Source: an uncultured Clostridia bacterium (lineage in GTDB: Bacteria; Bacillota; Clostridia; TANB77; CAG-508). From it: 64,000 nt of DNA. The position numbers were made by a program, and so were the translations under genes. The stretch lies in contig CAKPLZ010000003.1 in assembly GCA_934167835.1 (NCBI GenBank), positions 1-64,000 of the forward strand, read 5' to 3'. Shown here in pieces: positions 35,426 through 44,088 of this stretch (position 1 is the first letter of the stretch; the number at the start of each line of letters is the position of its first letter). The notes beneath the pieces are model-generated. The model saw only the letters and a list, made by a program, of their open reading frames with translations, had not been told where the DNA came from and ran no database searches.

Positions 35426-36893
35426 CAGCACGGAAAGAAACGTCGTAACGGCTTTCGTTTGCTGAATAGACGTTGTAGCGAGAGTATGCTGCATTGGCCA
35501 AGCCAACGTCGTCGTAATTACCGGCCCTGCAAACTCGAGAGCTTGAAGAACTAGACTCTGTTGTCCATTCCCAGCAATTGCCTGCGAGGTCATATATATT
35601 GTTTTTCTTTGTGTATTCTGTTACTCCTGTTCCTAATAAATAACTACTATTTTCTGGCTTTTCAGTTGATGCTGTTGCATCGGTGAAATTATCTCCATAG
35701 TCGGTTGAATATTTACCTGTAAAATTAAATTTACTATTATTGTAATTTCCCCAGCTTGTACTATCAAATAATTCTGCTCTGGTTACTGCATTTGTTTCCT
35801 CTAACCAGTTTAATGTTCTATCCCACACTGCTGAATTTATTAAACTTGCTGTTACATTTGTTTTTCCATTATTCATTGTAGCTGCTTTGGTTATACTATC
35901 TGTTTGGTTTATATAGTTATATGGATATTTATTGGCTTGGCTTAAAACTGCATCACCAGTTCCTCTTGGATTTGCACTTCCAGCCTCGTATCTTGCTATA
36001 TAAAATCCTCCATATTTATTTACACTGCCCTCGTGTGTGGCAATATCTGAATCAGTATATTGTTGCATCATTTGTTTTGTTATGGTAATAAATTCTTCTA
36101 CTGTGTTACATTGACCCTCTGTAATGGCTTTAGCAGCTTCATCTTCAGTTATATTTTGTTCTTTTGCTTGTTTTTTTATTACTGCTAAATCTATATCTCT
36201 CATTGATGTTATATCCTGCGCATATAAGCTTTTTACATATAGAGTTTTAGAAGCTTCATCACTAGCTGTTTTTACTGTTACTGTATATTCTCCATTTGTT
36301 GTTGGATTAATTATACTTGTATTTGTTTTTCCGCTTACTGTAATATCATTATTTTCTGAATTTTTTGTTATTAATGTGCCTAGTGGATCTTCAATTTTTA
36401 TTTCTGTTATTTCTTTTTTTGCTTCGATTTCAATTTTTATTTTTTGATTTTGTAATACTGGTACCCATACGAATTGGTCACTTGTAGTGTCATCCTGAAT
36501 TACTACTCCTGTGTTTTTTTCTCCTGTTACATAACTATATCCTACTGGAATTGGGGCTCCGTGTTCTATTGATTTTATGTTTGTTCCATCTGATGTTACT
36601 GCTGTATCTTGGTGGGTTACTTCCATGTTGATTTTTATTGTTGACATTGGATTGTTATTATTGTTATTTAAGTAATCTTCTACGCTAGCATACGTTTTAT
36701 CCCCTATTTTAATTTCAGACCCAACATTTGCTTCTGTTTCTTGAGCTGATTTCCAGTTTTTTGTGGCATCTCCTGCTGACTTAAATAGGCCTGTGTTTAG
36801 TGCTACGCTTATGCTGACTGCTACTAGGATTAACATTACAATTATCGTAATAATCAAGGCGATTAATGTTATTCCTTTGTTTCTATTTTGCAT
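35406..36893 (-). CDS. Pilin-like variable lectin-fold protein B
   Basis: 495 aa, uninterrupted. The class III signal GITLIALIITIIVMLILV is followed by the DATKNWKSAQETEANVGSEI linker shared with A and C. An Ig-like insert (about 155-225) and an FGE/C-type-lectin-like domain follow, ending WEWTTESSSSSSRVCRAGNYDD ... SFRAALYVSL. The final 40 codons are mainly TAC, GAC, GTT, GGC, CGC, AAC and AGC, in contrast to the AT-ending codons upstream. This is the intact template for judging the frames of A and C: at the position where they have GGN-CGG it has GCC-GGT. Confidence 0.72.
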   Translation of the reverse strand: MQNRNKGITLIALIITIIVMLILVAVSISVALNTGLFKSAGDATKNWKSAQETEANVGSEIKIGDKTYASVEDYLNNNNNNPMSTIKINMEVTHQDTAVTSDGTNIKSIEHGAPIPVGYSYVTGEKNTGVVIQDDTTSDQFVWVPVLQNQKIKIEIEAKKEITEIKIEDPLGTLITKNSENNDITVSGKTNTSIINPTTNGEYTVTVKTASDEASKTLYVKSLYAQDITSMRDIDLAVIKKQAKEQNITEDEAAKAITEGQCNTVEEFITITKQMMQQYTDSDIATHEGSVNKYGGFYIARYEAGSANPRGTGDAVLSQANKYPYNYINQTDSITKAATMNNGKTNVTASLINSAVWDRTLNWLEETNAVTRAELFDSTSWGNYNNSKFNFTGKYSTDYGDNFTDATASTEKPENSSYLLGTGVTEYTKKNNIYDLAGNCWEWTTESSSSSSRVCRAGNYDDVGLANAAYSRYNVYSANESRYDVSFRAALYVSL

Positions 36894-36975
36894 TTTAATT
36901 CCCCCTTTTGTATTTTTTTAAATTTTTCTTGTTGTTATTTTGTTTTATTTTCTTGCAAATTATTCTGTTTTTTTT

Positions 36976-37043
36976 GCACATTGGAATAACAGCTTTTGCA
37001 AACAGACTTTGCTTTTTACTTTTCTATTTACTTTTCAATGTGC
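36976..37043 (-). promoter_or_regulatory. Structured 5' UTR of pilin-like gene B
   Basis: GCACATTG (37043-37036) and CAATGTGC (36983-36976) can close a 68-nt element that holds a second TTTGCAAA inverted repeat. It lies between the promoter and the start of gene B. It does not match the c-di-GMP riboswitch consensus I know; it is the main content of the 400-nt gap along with the promoter at 37.08 kb and an AACAAGAA/TTCTTGTT repeat (37219-37240). Confidence 0.3.
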
Positions 37044-37074
37044 TTTATTATTAATTAGAATAATTTACACAAAT

Positions 37075-37104
37075 AATATATATCATTTTGTATTTTCTTG
37101 TCAA
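37075..37104 (-). promoter_or_regulatory. Promoter of pilin-like gene B
   Basis: TTGACA (37104-37099), 18 nt, TATATT (37080-37075) on the minus strand, about 180 nt upstream of the start codon. Confidence 0.55.
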
Positions 37105-37305
37105 GTGGTTTCTTAAAAAAACCGGCTATTTTTAGATATTAATCTTACAATAGACGTTAGTTTTACAAACTATATTTTACTTTTACAATTTACCAGAAGT
37201 ATATTGTTATTTTGTACAAAAAACAAGAAATAATTCTTGTTTTCTCTTTATTTTTCCCGTTTTTTGTTATATAATATTATGTAATTATTTCAAAGAGGTG
37301 AATTT

Positions 37306-39714
37306 ATGGAATATAATCATAGTAAAATCGAGAAAAAATGGCAGAAATATTGGGATGATAATGAGAGTTTTAAGGCTATTACAGGTGATAAAAAACCACC
37401 TTATTATATTTTAGTTGAATTTCCTTACCCTTCTGGTGCTGGGCTTCACGTTGGGCATGTTAGAAGTTATACAGCTCAAGATGCTTTAGCTAGAATGAAG
37501 AGGCTTCAAGGATATAATGTTTTATACCCTATGGGTTGGGATGCTTTTGGTGCTCCTGCTGAGCAGTATGCTATTAAAAATCATATTCATCCAAAGGATG
37601 CTGTTAGGGAAAATATTCATACATTTAAGGGACAAATGAAAAATTTAGGTTTTTCTTTTGATTGGTCTCGTGAATTTTCAACAACAGACCCTGATTATTA
37701 TAAATGGACACAATGGCAATTTTTACAATTTTATAAACATGGCATGGCATATAAAGATACTATTCCTGTTAATTGGTGCCCAACTTGTAAAACTGTTTTA
37801 TCTAATGAGGATGCAGCAGGTGGAGTTTGTGAAAGATGTGGCTCACAAGTTGTTCAAAAGGAAAAATCTCAATGGATGCTTAGAATGAGTGATTATGCAG
37901 AAGATTTGTTAAACGGATTAGATGATACAAATTTTGCAGATAGAGTAAAACTTGGTCAAATTAATTGGATAGGTAAATCAACTGGTGTTGAGGTTGATGT
38001 AAAAATAGTTGGTGGTGGAAGTTTTTCAATTTTCACAACTTGTATTGAAACTATTTATGGTGTTACATTCTTTGTTATTGCACCTGATGGAAAATTAATT
38101 AAGGAATTAATGCCTCGTGTTCAAAATAAAGAAGAAGTTCAAAATTATATTAATGAAACTGCAAAAAAATCTAGCATGGATAGAACTGACCTAAATAAAG
38201 GAAAAACAGGTTGTATTGTAAAGGGAGTTACTGCTATTAACCCAGTTAATGGTAAAGAAGTTCCAATTTTCCTTGGAGATTTTGTTTTAGGTGACTATGG
38301 AACAGGTGCAGTTATGGCAGTTCCTTCACATGATCAAAGAGATTTTGAATATGCAAAAGCACACAATTTGCAAATGATTCAAGTAATTGATGGAAAAGAT
38401 ACAACTGAGCATGCTTTTGAAAAACAAGATTATTTAAATAAAGGTTGTAAATTAATAAATTCAGAAGAATTTACAGGCCTTACTGTTGAAGAAGCTAAAG
38501 AAAAAATTACAGATAAGCTTGTAAATATGGGAATTGCAAAAAAGGTTAATAATTATAAAATGAGAGATTGGATTTTCTCTCGCCAAAGATTTTGGGGAGA
38601 ACCAATCCCAATGATATATTGCGAAAAATGTGGTTGGCAACCAATGAAAGAAGAAGATTTGCCATTACTTCTTCCAGATGTTGCAGAATATGAACCAACT
38701 GAAAACGGCGAAAGTCCTCTTGCAAATATCACATCTTGGATAAATACAACTTGTCCTCATTGTGGTGGAAAAGCTAAGAGAGAAACAGATACCATGCCAA
38801 ACTGGGCAGGTTCTAGCTGGTATTTCCTAAGATTCATGGACCCTCATAATGATAAGGAATTTGCTTCAATGGATGCTATGAAATATTGGGATAAAGTTGA
38901 CTGGTATAATGGTGGTATGGAACATACTGCAAGACACTTGTTATATGCAAGATTTTGGGTACAATTCTTATATAATATTGGCCTAGTTCCTAAAAAAGAA
39001 ATGATTTGGACTCGTGTTAGCCATGGAATGGTTTTAGGTTCAAATAATGAAAAAATGAGCAAGTCAAAAGGAAATGTTATTAATCCAGATGATATAGTAA
39101 ATGAGTATGGTGCAGATACTTTAAGGTTATATGAAATGTTTATGGGAGATTACACACAAGATGCACCTTGGAGTACAGATTCATTAAAAGGTTGCAAACG
39201 CTTTATTGATAAAGTTATTCGTTTAAAAGATAAAATTGTAGATGGAAATGGTTACTCTAAAAAATTAGAACCAATTATCCATAAAACAATTAAAAAAGTG
39301 CAAAATGATTTATCTACAATGGCCTATAATACAGCTGTTTCAAGCCTTATGATTTTAGCAAATAGCCTAGATGAAATGTCTGGAATAACAAAAGATGATT
39401 ATCATTTGCTATTAACACTTTTAAACCCTATAGCACCACACATTACAGAAGAGTTAAATCAATCTTTAGGTTTTAACCCAATCTGCGAATCAAAATGGCC
39501 TGAATATGATGAAGCAAAAACAATTGATAGTGAGATTGAATTACCTATTCAAATTAATGGTAGAGTAAAAGGAACTGTGAAAGTTGCTTTAAATAGTGAT
39601 GAAGAAACAGTAAAAAATGCTGCACATAAAGAAATTGCAGAGCTTCTTGAAGGTAAAAATATTGTGAAAGAGATTTATGTGAAAAATAAAATATTTAATA
39701 TTGTTGTCAAATAG
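37306..39714 (+). CDS. leuS: Leucyl-tRNA synthetase
   Basis: 802 aa class I synthetase. HIGH motif HVGHV within FPYPSGAGLHVGHVRSYT, zinc-binding CPTC/CERC, editing domain with CP1 threonine region, KMSKS in NEKMSKSKGN. No CGG codon in frame. The start ATG has an AGAGGTGA site. No T-box sequence (AGGGTGGNACCGCG) is visible in the leader. Confidence 0.97.
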   Translation: MEYNHSKIEKKWQKYWDDNESFKAITGDKKPPYYILVEFPYPSGAGLHVGHVRSYTAQDALARMKRLQGYNVLYPMGWDAFGAPAEQYAIKNHIHPKDAVRENIHTFKGQMKNLGFSFDWSREFSTTDPDYYKWTQWQFLQFYKHGMAYKDTIPVNWCPTCKTVLSNEDAAGGVCERCGSQVVQKEKSQWMLRMSDYAEDLLNGLDDTNFADRVKLGQINWIGKSTGVEVDVKIVGGGSFSIFTTCIETIYGVTFFVIAPDGKLIKELMPRVQNKEEVQNYINETAKKSSMDRTDLNKGKTGCIVKGVTAINPVNGKEVPIFLGDFVLGDYGTGAVMAVPSHDQRDFEYAKAHNLQMIQVIDGKDTTEHAFEKQDYLNKGCKLINSEEFTGLTVEEAKEKITDKLVNMGIAKKVNNYKMRDWIFSRQRFWGEPIPMIYCEKCGWQPMKEEDLPLLLPDVAEYEPTENGESPLANITSWINTTCPHCGGKAKRETDTMPNWAGSSWYFLRFMDPHNDKEFASMDAMKYWDKVDWYNGGMEHTARHLLYARFWVQFLYNIGLVPKKEMIWTRVSHGMVLGSNNEKMSKSKGNVINPDDIVNEYGADTLRLYEMFMGDYTQDAPWSTDSLKGCKRFIDKVIRLKDKIVDGNGYSKKLEPIIHKTIKKVQNDLSTMAYNTAVSSLMILANSLDEMSGITKDDYHLLLTLLNPIAPHITEELNQSLGFNPICESKWPEYDEAKTIDSEIELPIQINGRVKGTVKVALNSDEETVKNAAHKEIAELLEGKNIVKEIYVKNKIFNIVVK

Positions 39715-39732
39715 AAAAATATATGATATAAT
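39704..39732 (+). promoter_or_regulatory. Promoter of the type I toxin mRNA
   Basis: TTGTCA (39704-39709), 17 nt, TATAAT (39727-39732). It overlaps the leuS stop codon. The transcript would begin near 39740, about 40 nt before the toxin start. Confidence 0.75.
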
Positions 39733-39779
39733 ATCGCCATCCTTTTCAAAGGAAATCTTTGTGAAAGGAGGCGATTTAT

Positions 39780-39860
39780 TTGACAGCTTTCGACTTGATC
39801 TTTTTTCTGATTATTTTACTTTTAAGTAATTATTGGGGAAAAGATGATAACAACAGGTAG
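39780..39860 (+). CDS. Type I toxin: 26-aa hydrophobic peptide
   Basis: TTG start at 39780 behind a perfect AGGAGG (39766-39771). The peptide MTAFDLIFFLIILLLSNYWG plus KDDNNR has one membrane helix, an aromatic interface and a charged tail, like Fst- and TxpA-type toxins that act on the membrane. The 5' UTR can fold (CCTTTTCA against TGAAAGG) over the ribosome site. An antisense RNA gene faces it and the two RNAs share complementary patches, as in the pAD1 par locus. No sequence identity to Fst itself; family assignment rests on architecture. Confidence 0.72.
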   Translation: MTAFDLIFFLIILLLSNYWGKDDNNR

Positions 39861-39869
39861 AAATGCCAA

Positions 39870-39898
39870 AGAGTAGTCTGGTCAACTACTCTTTTTTT
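39870..39898 (+). terminator. Terminator of the toxin mRNA
   Basis: 8-bp stem AGAGTAGT / ACTACTCT, loop CTGGTCA, seven Ts. The loop bases TGGTCAA are exactly complementary to the loop of the antisense RNA terminator. Confidence 0.9.
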
Positions 39899-39901
39899 GA
39901 T

Positions 39902-39971
39902 AAAAAAAGAGATATGTGGTCAACATATCTCACGCGATTTATTGTTGCTTTCGACTACAACTTCGCTAGCT
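39902..39971 (-). ncRNA. Antisense antitoxin RNA of the type I locus
   Basis: About 70 nt from the consensus promoter at 40006-39978 to a terminator (stem GAGATATG / CATATCTC, loop TTGACCA on this strand, T run 39908-39902). Its 5' part is complementary to two patches on the toxin mRNA: GCGATTTATT (39771-39780, just after the AGGAGG and reaching the start codon) and GCTTTCGACT (39786-39795), repeated at 39934-39943 and 39947-39956. Pairing there would block ribosome binding. Length and ends are inferred from sequence. Confidence 0.72.
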
Positions 39972-39977
39972 ATGATA

Positions 39978-40006
39978 ATTATAGCATTATTTTTATTATA
40001 TGTCAA
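39978..40006 (-). promoter_or_regulatory. Perfect consensus promoter of the antisense RNA
   Basis: TTGACA (40006-40001), exactly 17 nt, TATAAT (39983-39978): full match to the sigma-A consensus, as expected for an abundant, unstable antitoxin RNA. Confidence 0.9.
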
Positions 40007-40034
40007 ATATATTTTAATTATTCCTTGTAACAAT

Positions 40035-40063
40035 TTGACAATTTTTTAATGTTGTAGTATACT
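40035..40063 (+). promoter_or_regulatory. Promoter of a second small RNA
   Basis: TTGACA (40035-40040), 17 nt, TATACT (40058-40063). Confidence 0.75.
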
Positions 40064-40069
40064 TTATTA

Positions 40070-40140
40070 AGCAATTGCAAAGGTCAACTCTAGACAAATG
40101 CTCAGGATATATGTATCGGTAGTGCATATATCCATTTTTT
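40070..40140 (+). ncRNA. Candidate small RNA next to the type I locus
   Basis: About 70 nt between the promoter above and a terminator with a 9-bp stem GGATATATG / CATATATCC (40105-40133) and six Ts. It contains AGGTCAACT, the same GGTCAAC heptamer found in the toxin mRNA terminator loop, so it could compete for the antisense RNA. No credible ORF. Its 3' end abuts the stop of prfA, which is convergent. Confidence 0.5.
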
Positions 40141-41203
40141 AATTTTCTTCATTTCCTTTAAGTTTTTCTGCCCTATCTGCTGCAATTAGGTTGTCTATCA
40201 TTTCATCTAAATCCCCATTTAAGAAATTTTCCATTTGGAATATACTAAACCCAATTCTATGGTCTGTTATTCTTCCTTGTGGATAATTATAAGTTCTAAT
40301 TTTCTCGCTTCTATCTCCTGTTCCAACTTGACTTCTTCTTTCATTGTGAAGCTCTTCATCTTGTTTTTGTTTTTCTATTTCATATAATCTTGATTTCAAC
40401 AATCTCATTGCATATTCTCTATTTTGTGTTTGAGAACGCTCTGTTTGACATTCTGCTACAATTCCTGTTGGTTCATGAATTAATCTTACTGCTGATGATG
40501 TTTTATTAACCTTTTGTCCACCTGCACCTGATGCTCTAAAAACTTCCATTCTAACATCTGCTGGATTTATTTCTATTTCAACATCTTCTACAACTGGCAA
40601 AACTGCAACTGTTGCTGTTGATGTATGTATTCTTCCACTGCTTTCTGTATCTGGAACTCTTTGAACTCTGTGAACTCCACTTTCAAATTTTAATCTACTA
40701 TAAACACCTTTTCCTGATACCATGAATGTAACTTCCTTGTATCCACCCATTTCAGTTTCATTTTCATTTAAAATCTCAATTTTCCAATGTTTTGCTTCTG
40801 CATACATTGTGTACATTCTAAATAAAGTTCCTGCAAATAAAGCTGCTTCTTCTCCTCCAGCTCCTGCTCTAATTTCACAAATTGTATTTTTATCATCATC
40901 TGGATCTTTTGGAATTAACAATACTTTTAATTCTTCTTCAAGCTGAGGAATTTTCTCTCTAAGCTCATCCATTTCAGCCTCTGCAAGCTCTCTTAACTCT
41001 TTATCACTTGCCATTATTTTAGCTTCCTCAAAATCAGCTTTAGCTTTTTTATATTCTCTATACTTAGAAACAACATCCTCAAGCCCAGCATGCTCCTTCA
41101 TAAGCTTCTGCCATTCCTGAGTTCTAGCAATCACCTCAGGATCACTAATCTTTGTTGTTAACTCATCATACCTTTTTTCAACATCCTCTAATTTTTGAAA
41201 CAT
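40139..41203 (-). CDS. prfA: Peptide chain release factor 1
   Basis: 354 aa class I release factor for UAA/UAG. The GGQ motif (GAGGQKVNKTSSAVRL) and the codon-recognition domain are present. No frame change of the RF2 type and no CGG. Downstream, 41204-41370 holds no gene that I can support. Confidence 0.96.
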   Translation of the reverse strand: MFQKLEDVEKRYDELTTKISDPEVIARTQEWQKLMKEHAGLEDVVSKYREYKKAKADFEEAKIMASDKELRELAEAEMDELREKIPQLEEELKVLLIPKDPDDDKNTICEIRAGAGGEEAALFAGTLFRMYTMYAEAKHWKIEILNENETEMGGYKEVTFMVSGKGVYSRLKFESGVHRVQRVPDTESSGRIHTSTATVAVLPVVEDVEIEINPADVRMEVFRASGAGGQKVNKTSSAVRLIHEPTGIVAECQTERSQTQNREYAMRLLKSRLYEIEKQKQDEELHNERRSQVGTGDRSEKIRTYNYPQGRITDHRIGFSIFQMENFLNGDLDEMIDNLIAADRAEKLKGNEEN

Positions 41204-41370
41204 AAACTCTCTCCTTAATTTAATTTATACTAAATAATTATATACCATTTTCCGTGAATTTACAAGGTTTTTGCTATAATTCTTGGCAAGGCTATGAATG
41301 AATGTTAAAGTCACAAACAAAAAAGTAAAAAAGCACCAAATCTTTATAACACTTCTATTATTACATGCAA

Positions 41371-41430
41371 CAAAAAACGCCTACTGGCGCCTTTGATTGG
41401 CGAAAATTTTCCTCTTGGAAAATTTTCGCC
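41371..41430 (-). terminator. Terminator of pilin-like gene C with preceding hairpin
   Basis: GGCGAAAATTTTCC inverted repeat (41399-41429), then CGCC-AGTA-GGCG and a T run (41389-41371) on the minus strand; near-identical to the region after gene A. Confidence 0.8.
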
Positions 41431-41516
41431 CTATTACTCCTAATTTTGCTGTCCTAAAACTACTTCCTGCTATTTTTTACTGTATCGCCTGCTGTCTTAC
41501 AAATTCACATAAAGTG
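41420..41516 (-). repeat. Conserved 3' block of variable pilin-like genes, copy C
   Basis: Matches copy A for most of its length (GGCGATACAGTA, AGCAGGAAGTAGTTTTAGG, AATTAGGAGTAATAGGGCG) including non-coding bases. Confidence 0.55.
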
Positions 41517-42778
41517 CTGGACGGAAACCAATTGAGTCACTGCCGCCTGCTGGTCCGTTATTGATTCTTATGCTAGCTGGAAGATCATTACGAGTAAAGC
41601 CTTTATTTCCGGCCCCTGCAAACTCGAAGATCTGTAGTGTAAGCCTCTGTAGTCCATTCCTCGCAGTTACCTGCTACATCATATATATTTTTGGCTGAGT
41701 TTCTAACTGTTGCTCCTGTTGTTAGTAAGTTTCCTTGCATTACGTCTGTGCCATTTGTTTTATCAGCTGAACTCCAATCTGAAAAGCCACATAAACTTCC
41801 TCTAAAAATCTTATATGTGTCTGAATCATAATAATTTCCCCAACCTATACTGCTTGTTACGTCATGATCTTTATCTTTTATAAAATCTAGCATAGTGTCC
41901 CAGCAAGCTCCTGTACATAACATACTGGTTGCTCCATAATTTGGTTTTGATGCATTATATAAACTGTTTGACAACGCTACTGCTCCTACTTCTCCAATAT
42001 CACTCGTGCTTTCTCCCCATTCTACAAAGTTATATGGGTACATGTCTTGTTTTATGCCTATTACTGTTTTCTCAGTTGTTTCACTTGTTCTTGGGCTTTC
42101 GCTTCCGGCTTCATATCTACCTATATAAAATCCTCCATATTTATATACGCTTTCAGTTAAAATTGCTATTTGACTTGCTATTCCTGTTGCTGCATCATCT
42201 GTTGCGCTGGGTTCTGTATAAGATACGTCAAGCCCTTCCATTCTTGCATTATTTGACCATGCTGATCTGTAAAAATTTGCTATACTAGTTTTTGTATCTG
42301 TTGTCTTATTTACTTCTACTGGTATCCATACAAATTGATTATATGCTGTTTTGACAGTATCTGGTTTTGTCCAGTCTGGTGTTATTCCTTCTGGTATATC
42401 ATATATTACTAGCCCTCCATCTATTGTTGTTTCACCCTCTATGCCTGATACTGTAAATCCTGCTGGAATCCATGCTTTTTTTACACCGTCCGTATATTCT
42501 TTGGTATCGCTAAATCTTTTACCTTCATCTTTTGTTGATGTTTTTGTGTTCTCAATATACTCTTCTAGACTACCATAAGTTTTATCCCCTATTTTAATTT
42601 CAGACCCCACATTTGCTTCTGCGTCTTGGGCTGTTTTCCAATTTTTTGTTGCATCACTAGCTGATTTGAATAATCCTGTTTTTAATGCTACACTTATGCT
42701 TACTGCTACTAGGATTAACATTACAATTATTGTGATTATCAACGCTATAAGCGTTATTCCTTTCTCTTTGTTTCTCAT
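41497..42778 (-). CDS. Pilin-like variable lectin-fold protein C (one CGG recoding site)
   Basis: 426 aa with the C at 41611 skipped; otherwise it stops three codons on (RGRK-stop). The shared signal GITLIALIITIIVMLILV and linker are followed by an FGE/C-type-lectin-like domain that ends EEWTTEAYTTDLRVCRG-GNKGF ... SIGFRPALYVNL. The restored ending is the classical GFRPALYV of diversified lectin-fold proteins. Promoter and a 55-codon leader ORF lie upstream. The last 40 codons carry many NNC/NNT codons. Confidence 0.72.
41609..41611 (-). other. CGG recoding site: Gly-[C]-Gly
   Basis: Zero-frame AGG GGC CGG AAA TAA. Skipping C gives Arg-Gly-Gly-Asn-Lys and opens the conserved C-terminus. Confidence 0.8.
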
Positions 42779-42820
42779 TTCAAACCTCTCCTCTTATTTT
42801 ATTATAACAATATGTTATTG

Positions 42821-42988
42821 TTATGTTCTATTTAAAAAATAATCCATCCATATTTTGGGTGGACCTAAAAATCCTACCATATATAGTTTGTCCATTTGCT
42901 TATTTTTTAATCCTCTTATATATAATTGGTTTTTAATAAAATAATCTATATATAAATATCGGATTCCAAAGTTTTTAGCGTTTTTCAT
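42821..42988 (-). CDS. 55-codon leader ORF upstream of pilin-like gene C
   Basis: GGAGAAAC precedes ATG 42988 and the frame is open for 55 codons, ending 42 nt before gene C. Two other copies of this leader (base 24-83 and 17.7 kb) have a TA dinucleotide tract in the same place and are closed. The peptide is basic with no known domain. Many differences from the other copies change amino acids, so coding function is uncertain; it may be a leader peptide or only a conserved UTR. Confidence 0.4.
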   Translation of the reverse strand: MKNAKNFGIRYLYIDYFIKNQLYIRGLKNKQMDKLYMVGFLGPPKIWMDYFLNRT

Positions 42989-43047
42989 TTGTTAGTTTCT
43001 CCTTTTCCCTCTCCATGCTTTTGTTTTCGAAAATAATTTCCAATTAG

Positions 43048-43076
43048 ATTCTATCCTATTTACCCATCACTGTCAA
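43048..43076 (-). promoter_or_regulatory. Promoter of leader-pilin-like gene C
   Basis: TTGACA (43076-43071), 17 nt, TAGAAT (43053-43048). The spacing to the leader ATG matches copies A and 1. Confidence 0.75.
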
Positions 43077-43141
43077 TGCTTCTCAAGTAAATTTTGATGG
43101 ATATGTTTAACAATTTTGGGTACCTTAGTTTGTACTATAAT

Positions 43142-43176
43142 CAAATGAGTAAGATGTGTATCTTACTCATTTTTAT
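43142..43176. terminator. Terminator after the sigma/anti-sigma remnant
   Basis: Perfect stem AAATGAGTAAGAT / ATCTTACTCATTT, 4-nt loop. Confidence 0.75.
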
Positions 43177-43197
43177 TTATACTTATAATTCTTTTAA

Positions 43198-43692
43198 TCA
43201 CTTAATCTCATACCCATTTGTATCAGGTCTTTTCACTTCATCTTTAGTAACAGTTCCGTACTGATACTCGTAGTTAACTGTAGAATCTATATCATTATAT
43301 ATTATTTTTACCACCATTCCTGTACTTTTATCAATAAATTTTTCCACATTATTTTCCTTGATTAGGTAACATGCTTTTCCTTTTAATGTTGTTGATTTTA
43401 CACTTGAATTAATTGCAAGATTTAAATTTTGAAATATAGTATTATTCTTATATGATGGAATTTCTGTTATTACATCATTTAACTTATTCATATATTTATT
43501 TTCTCCATCATCTATAAGAGTAAAACATTCATGTTCTGATTTGTATATAGTTGATTTTAAAACTCTATTATCTTGGAAATAAGTTGTTTTTTTGATTAAA
43601 GTATAATCATCCATTGAATATGTTTCAATAACTCCCATGCTACCATCATAAAAAACTTGCTGTTTTATATAAAAATTATCATCATTATTCAT
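43198..43692 (-). CDS. C-terminal part of an anti-sigma-like or lipoprotein-like protein
   Basis: 164 aa without membrane segment or signal peptide. Beta-rich sequence with repeated YxxxDY patterns resembles extracytoplasmic sensor parts of anti-sigma proteins. Its ATG overlaps the stop of the sigma gene (ATGA). The missing N-terminus and the missing sigma region 4 just upstream suggest one internal deletion that fused the remains. Confidence 0.5.
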   Translation of the reverse strand: MNNDDNFYIKQQVFYDGSMGVIETYSMDDYTLIKKTTYFQDNRVLKSTIYKSEHECFTLIDDGENKYMNKLNDVITEIPSYKNNTIFQNLNLAINSSVKSTTLKGKACYLIKENNVEKFIDKSTGMVVKIIYNDIDSTVNYEYQYGTVTKDEVKRPDTNGYEIK

Positions 43693-44012
43693 CTTTGCAT
43701 TTTTTTGTATAAATTTATTTTATTATCTTTTAAAATAGATTCCTCTTCTAGTGATTTTTCATATTTTTCATTCATAAAAGTCTTTTTATCTATTTTAGTT
43801 TTTCTACACTCATCAAACCAAAGATTTTTAGCAATTTGGCACAACCAAACTGATATTTTACATGTTCCCTTATATGTATCAATCTTCTTAACAGCTCTAT
43901 AAAATGTTTCTTGTGTTAGTTCTTCTGCTATATCAGAGTTATGAGTCAAACAAAATAGATATCTATAAATACAATCAAAATATTCTTCATATATTTTTTG
44001 AATATCTTGCAT
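43689..44012 (-). CDS. Truncated ECF sigma factor (region 2 only)
   Basis: 107 aa. Region 2 is clear: YEEYFDCIYRYLFCLTHNSDIAEELTQETFYRA and WLCQIAKNLWFDECR. The sequence ends at NLYKKMQR, where region 4 (-35 recognition) should begin. Without region 4 it is unlikely to direct transcription alone. Probably a deletion product shared with the next gene. Confidence 0.75.
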   Translation of the reverse strand: MQDIQKIYEEYFDCIYRYLFCLTHNSDIAEELTQETFYRAVKKIDTYKGTCKISVWLCQIAKNLWFDECRKTKIDKKTFMNEKYEKSLEEESILKDNKINLYKKMQR

Positions 44013-44088
44013 ATATTTTCCTCCTTTATAATAAGACGATTCAAATTCAAAAATGTTACAAAAAAATACAAAAAATTACATTTTTATT

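Noticed and set aside
35406..35560. A G-tract (GGG versus GGGG) phase switch at the start of the variable region
   Set aside because: The extra base can be placed in the G run, but placing it as the C of CGG gives Arg-Gly-Gly, matches the rule of the other genes, and the tract is too short for slippage.
37140..37305. T-box leader before leuS (and before ileS at 15.94-16.03 kb)
   Set aside because: No AGGGTGGNACCGCG box or specifier stem could be found.
40098..40142. 14-codon ORF in the candidate small RNA
   Set aside because: No ribosome site and it runs through the terminator hairpin.
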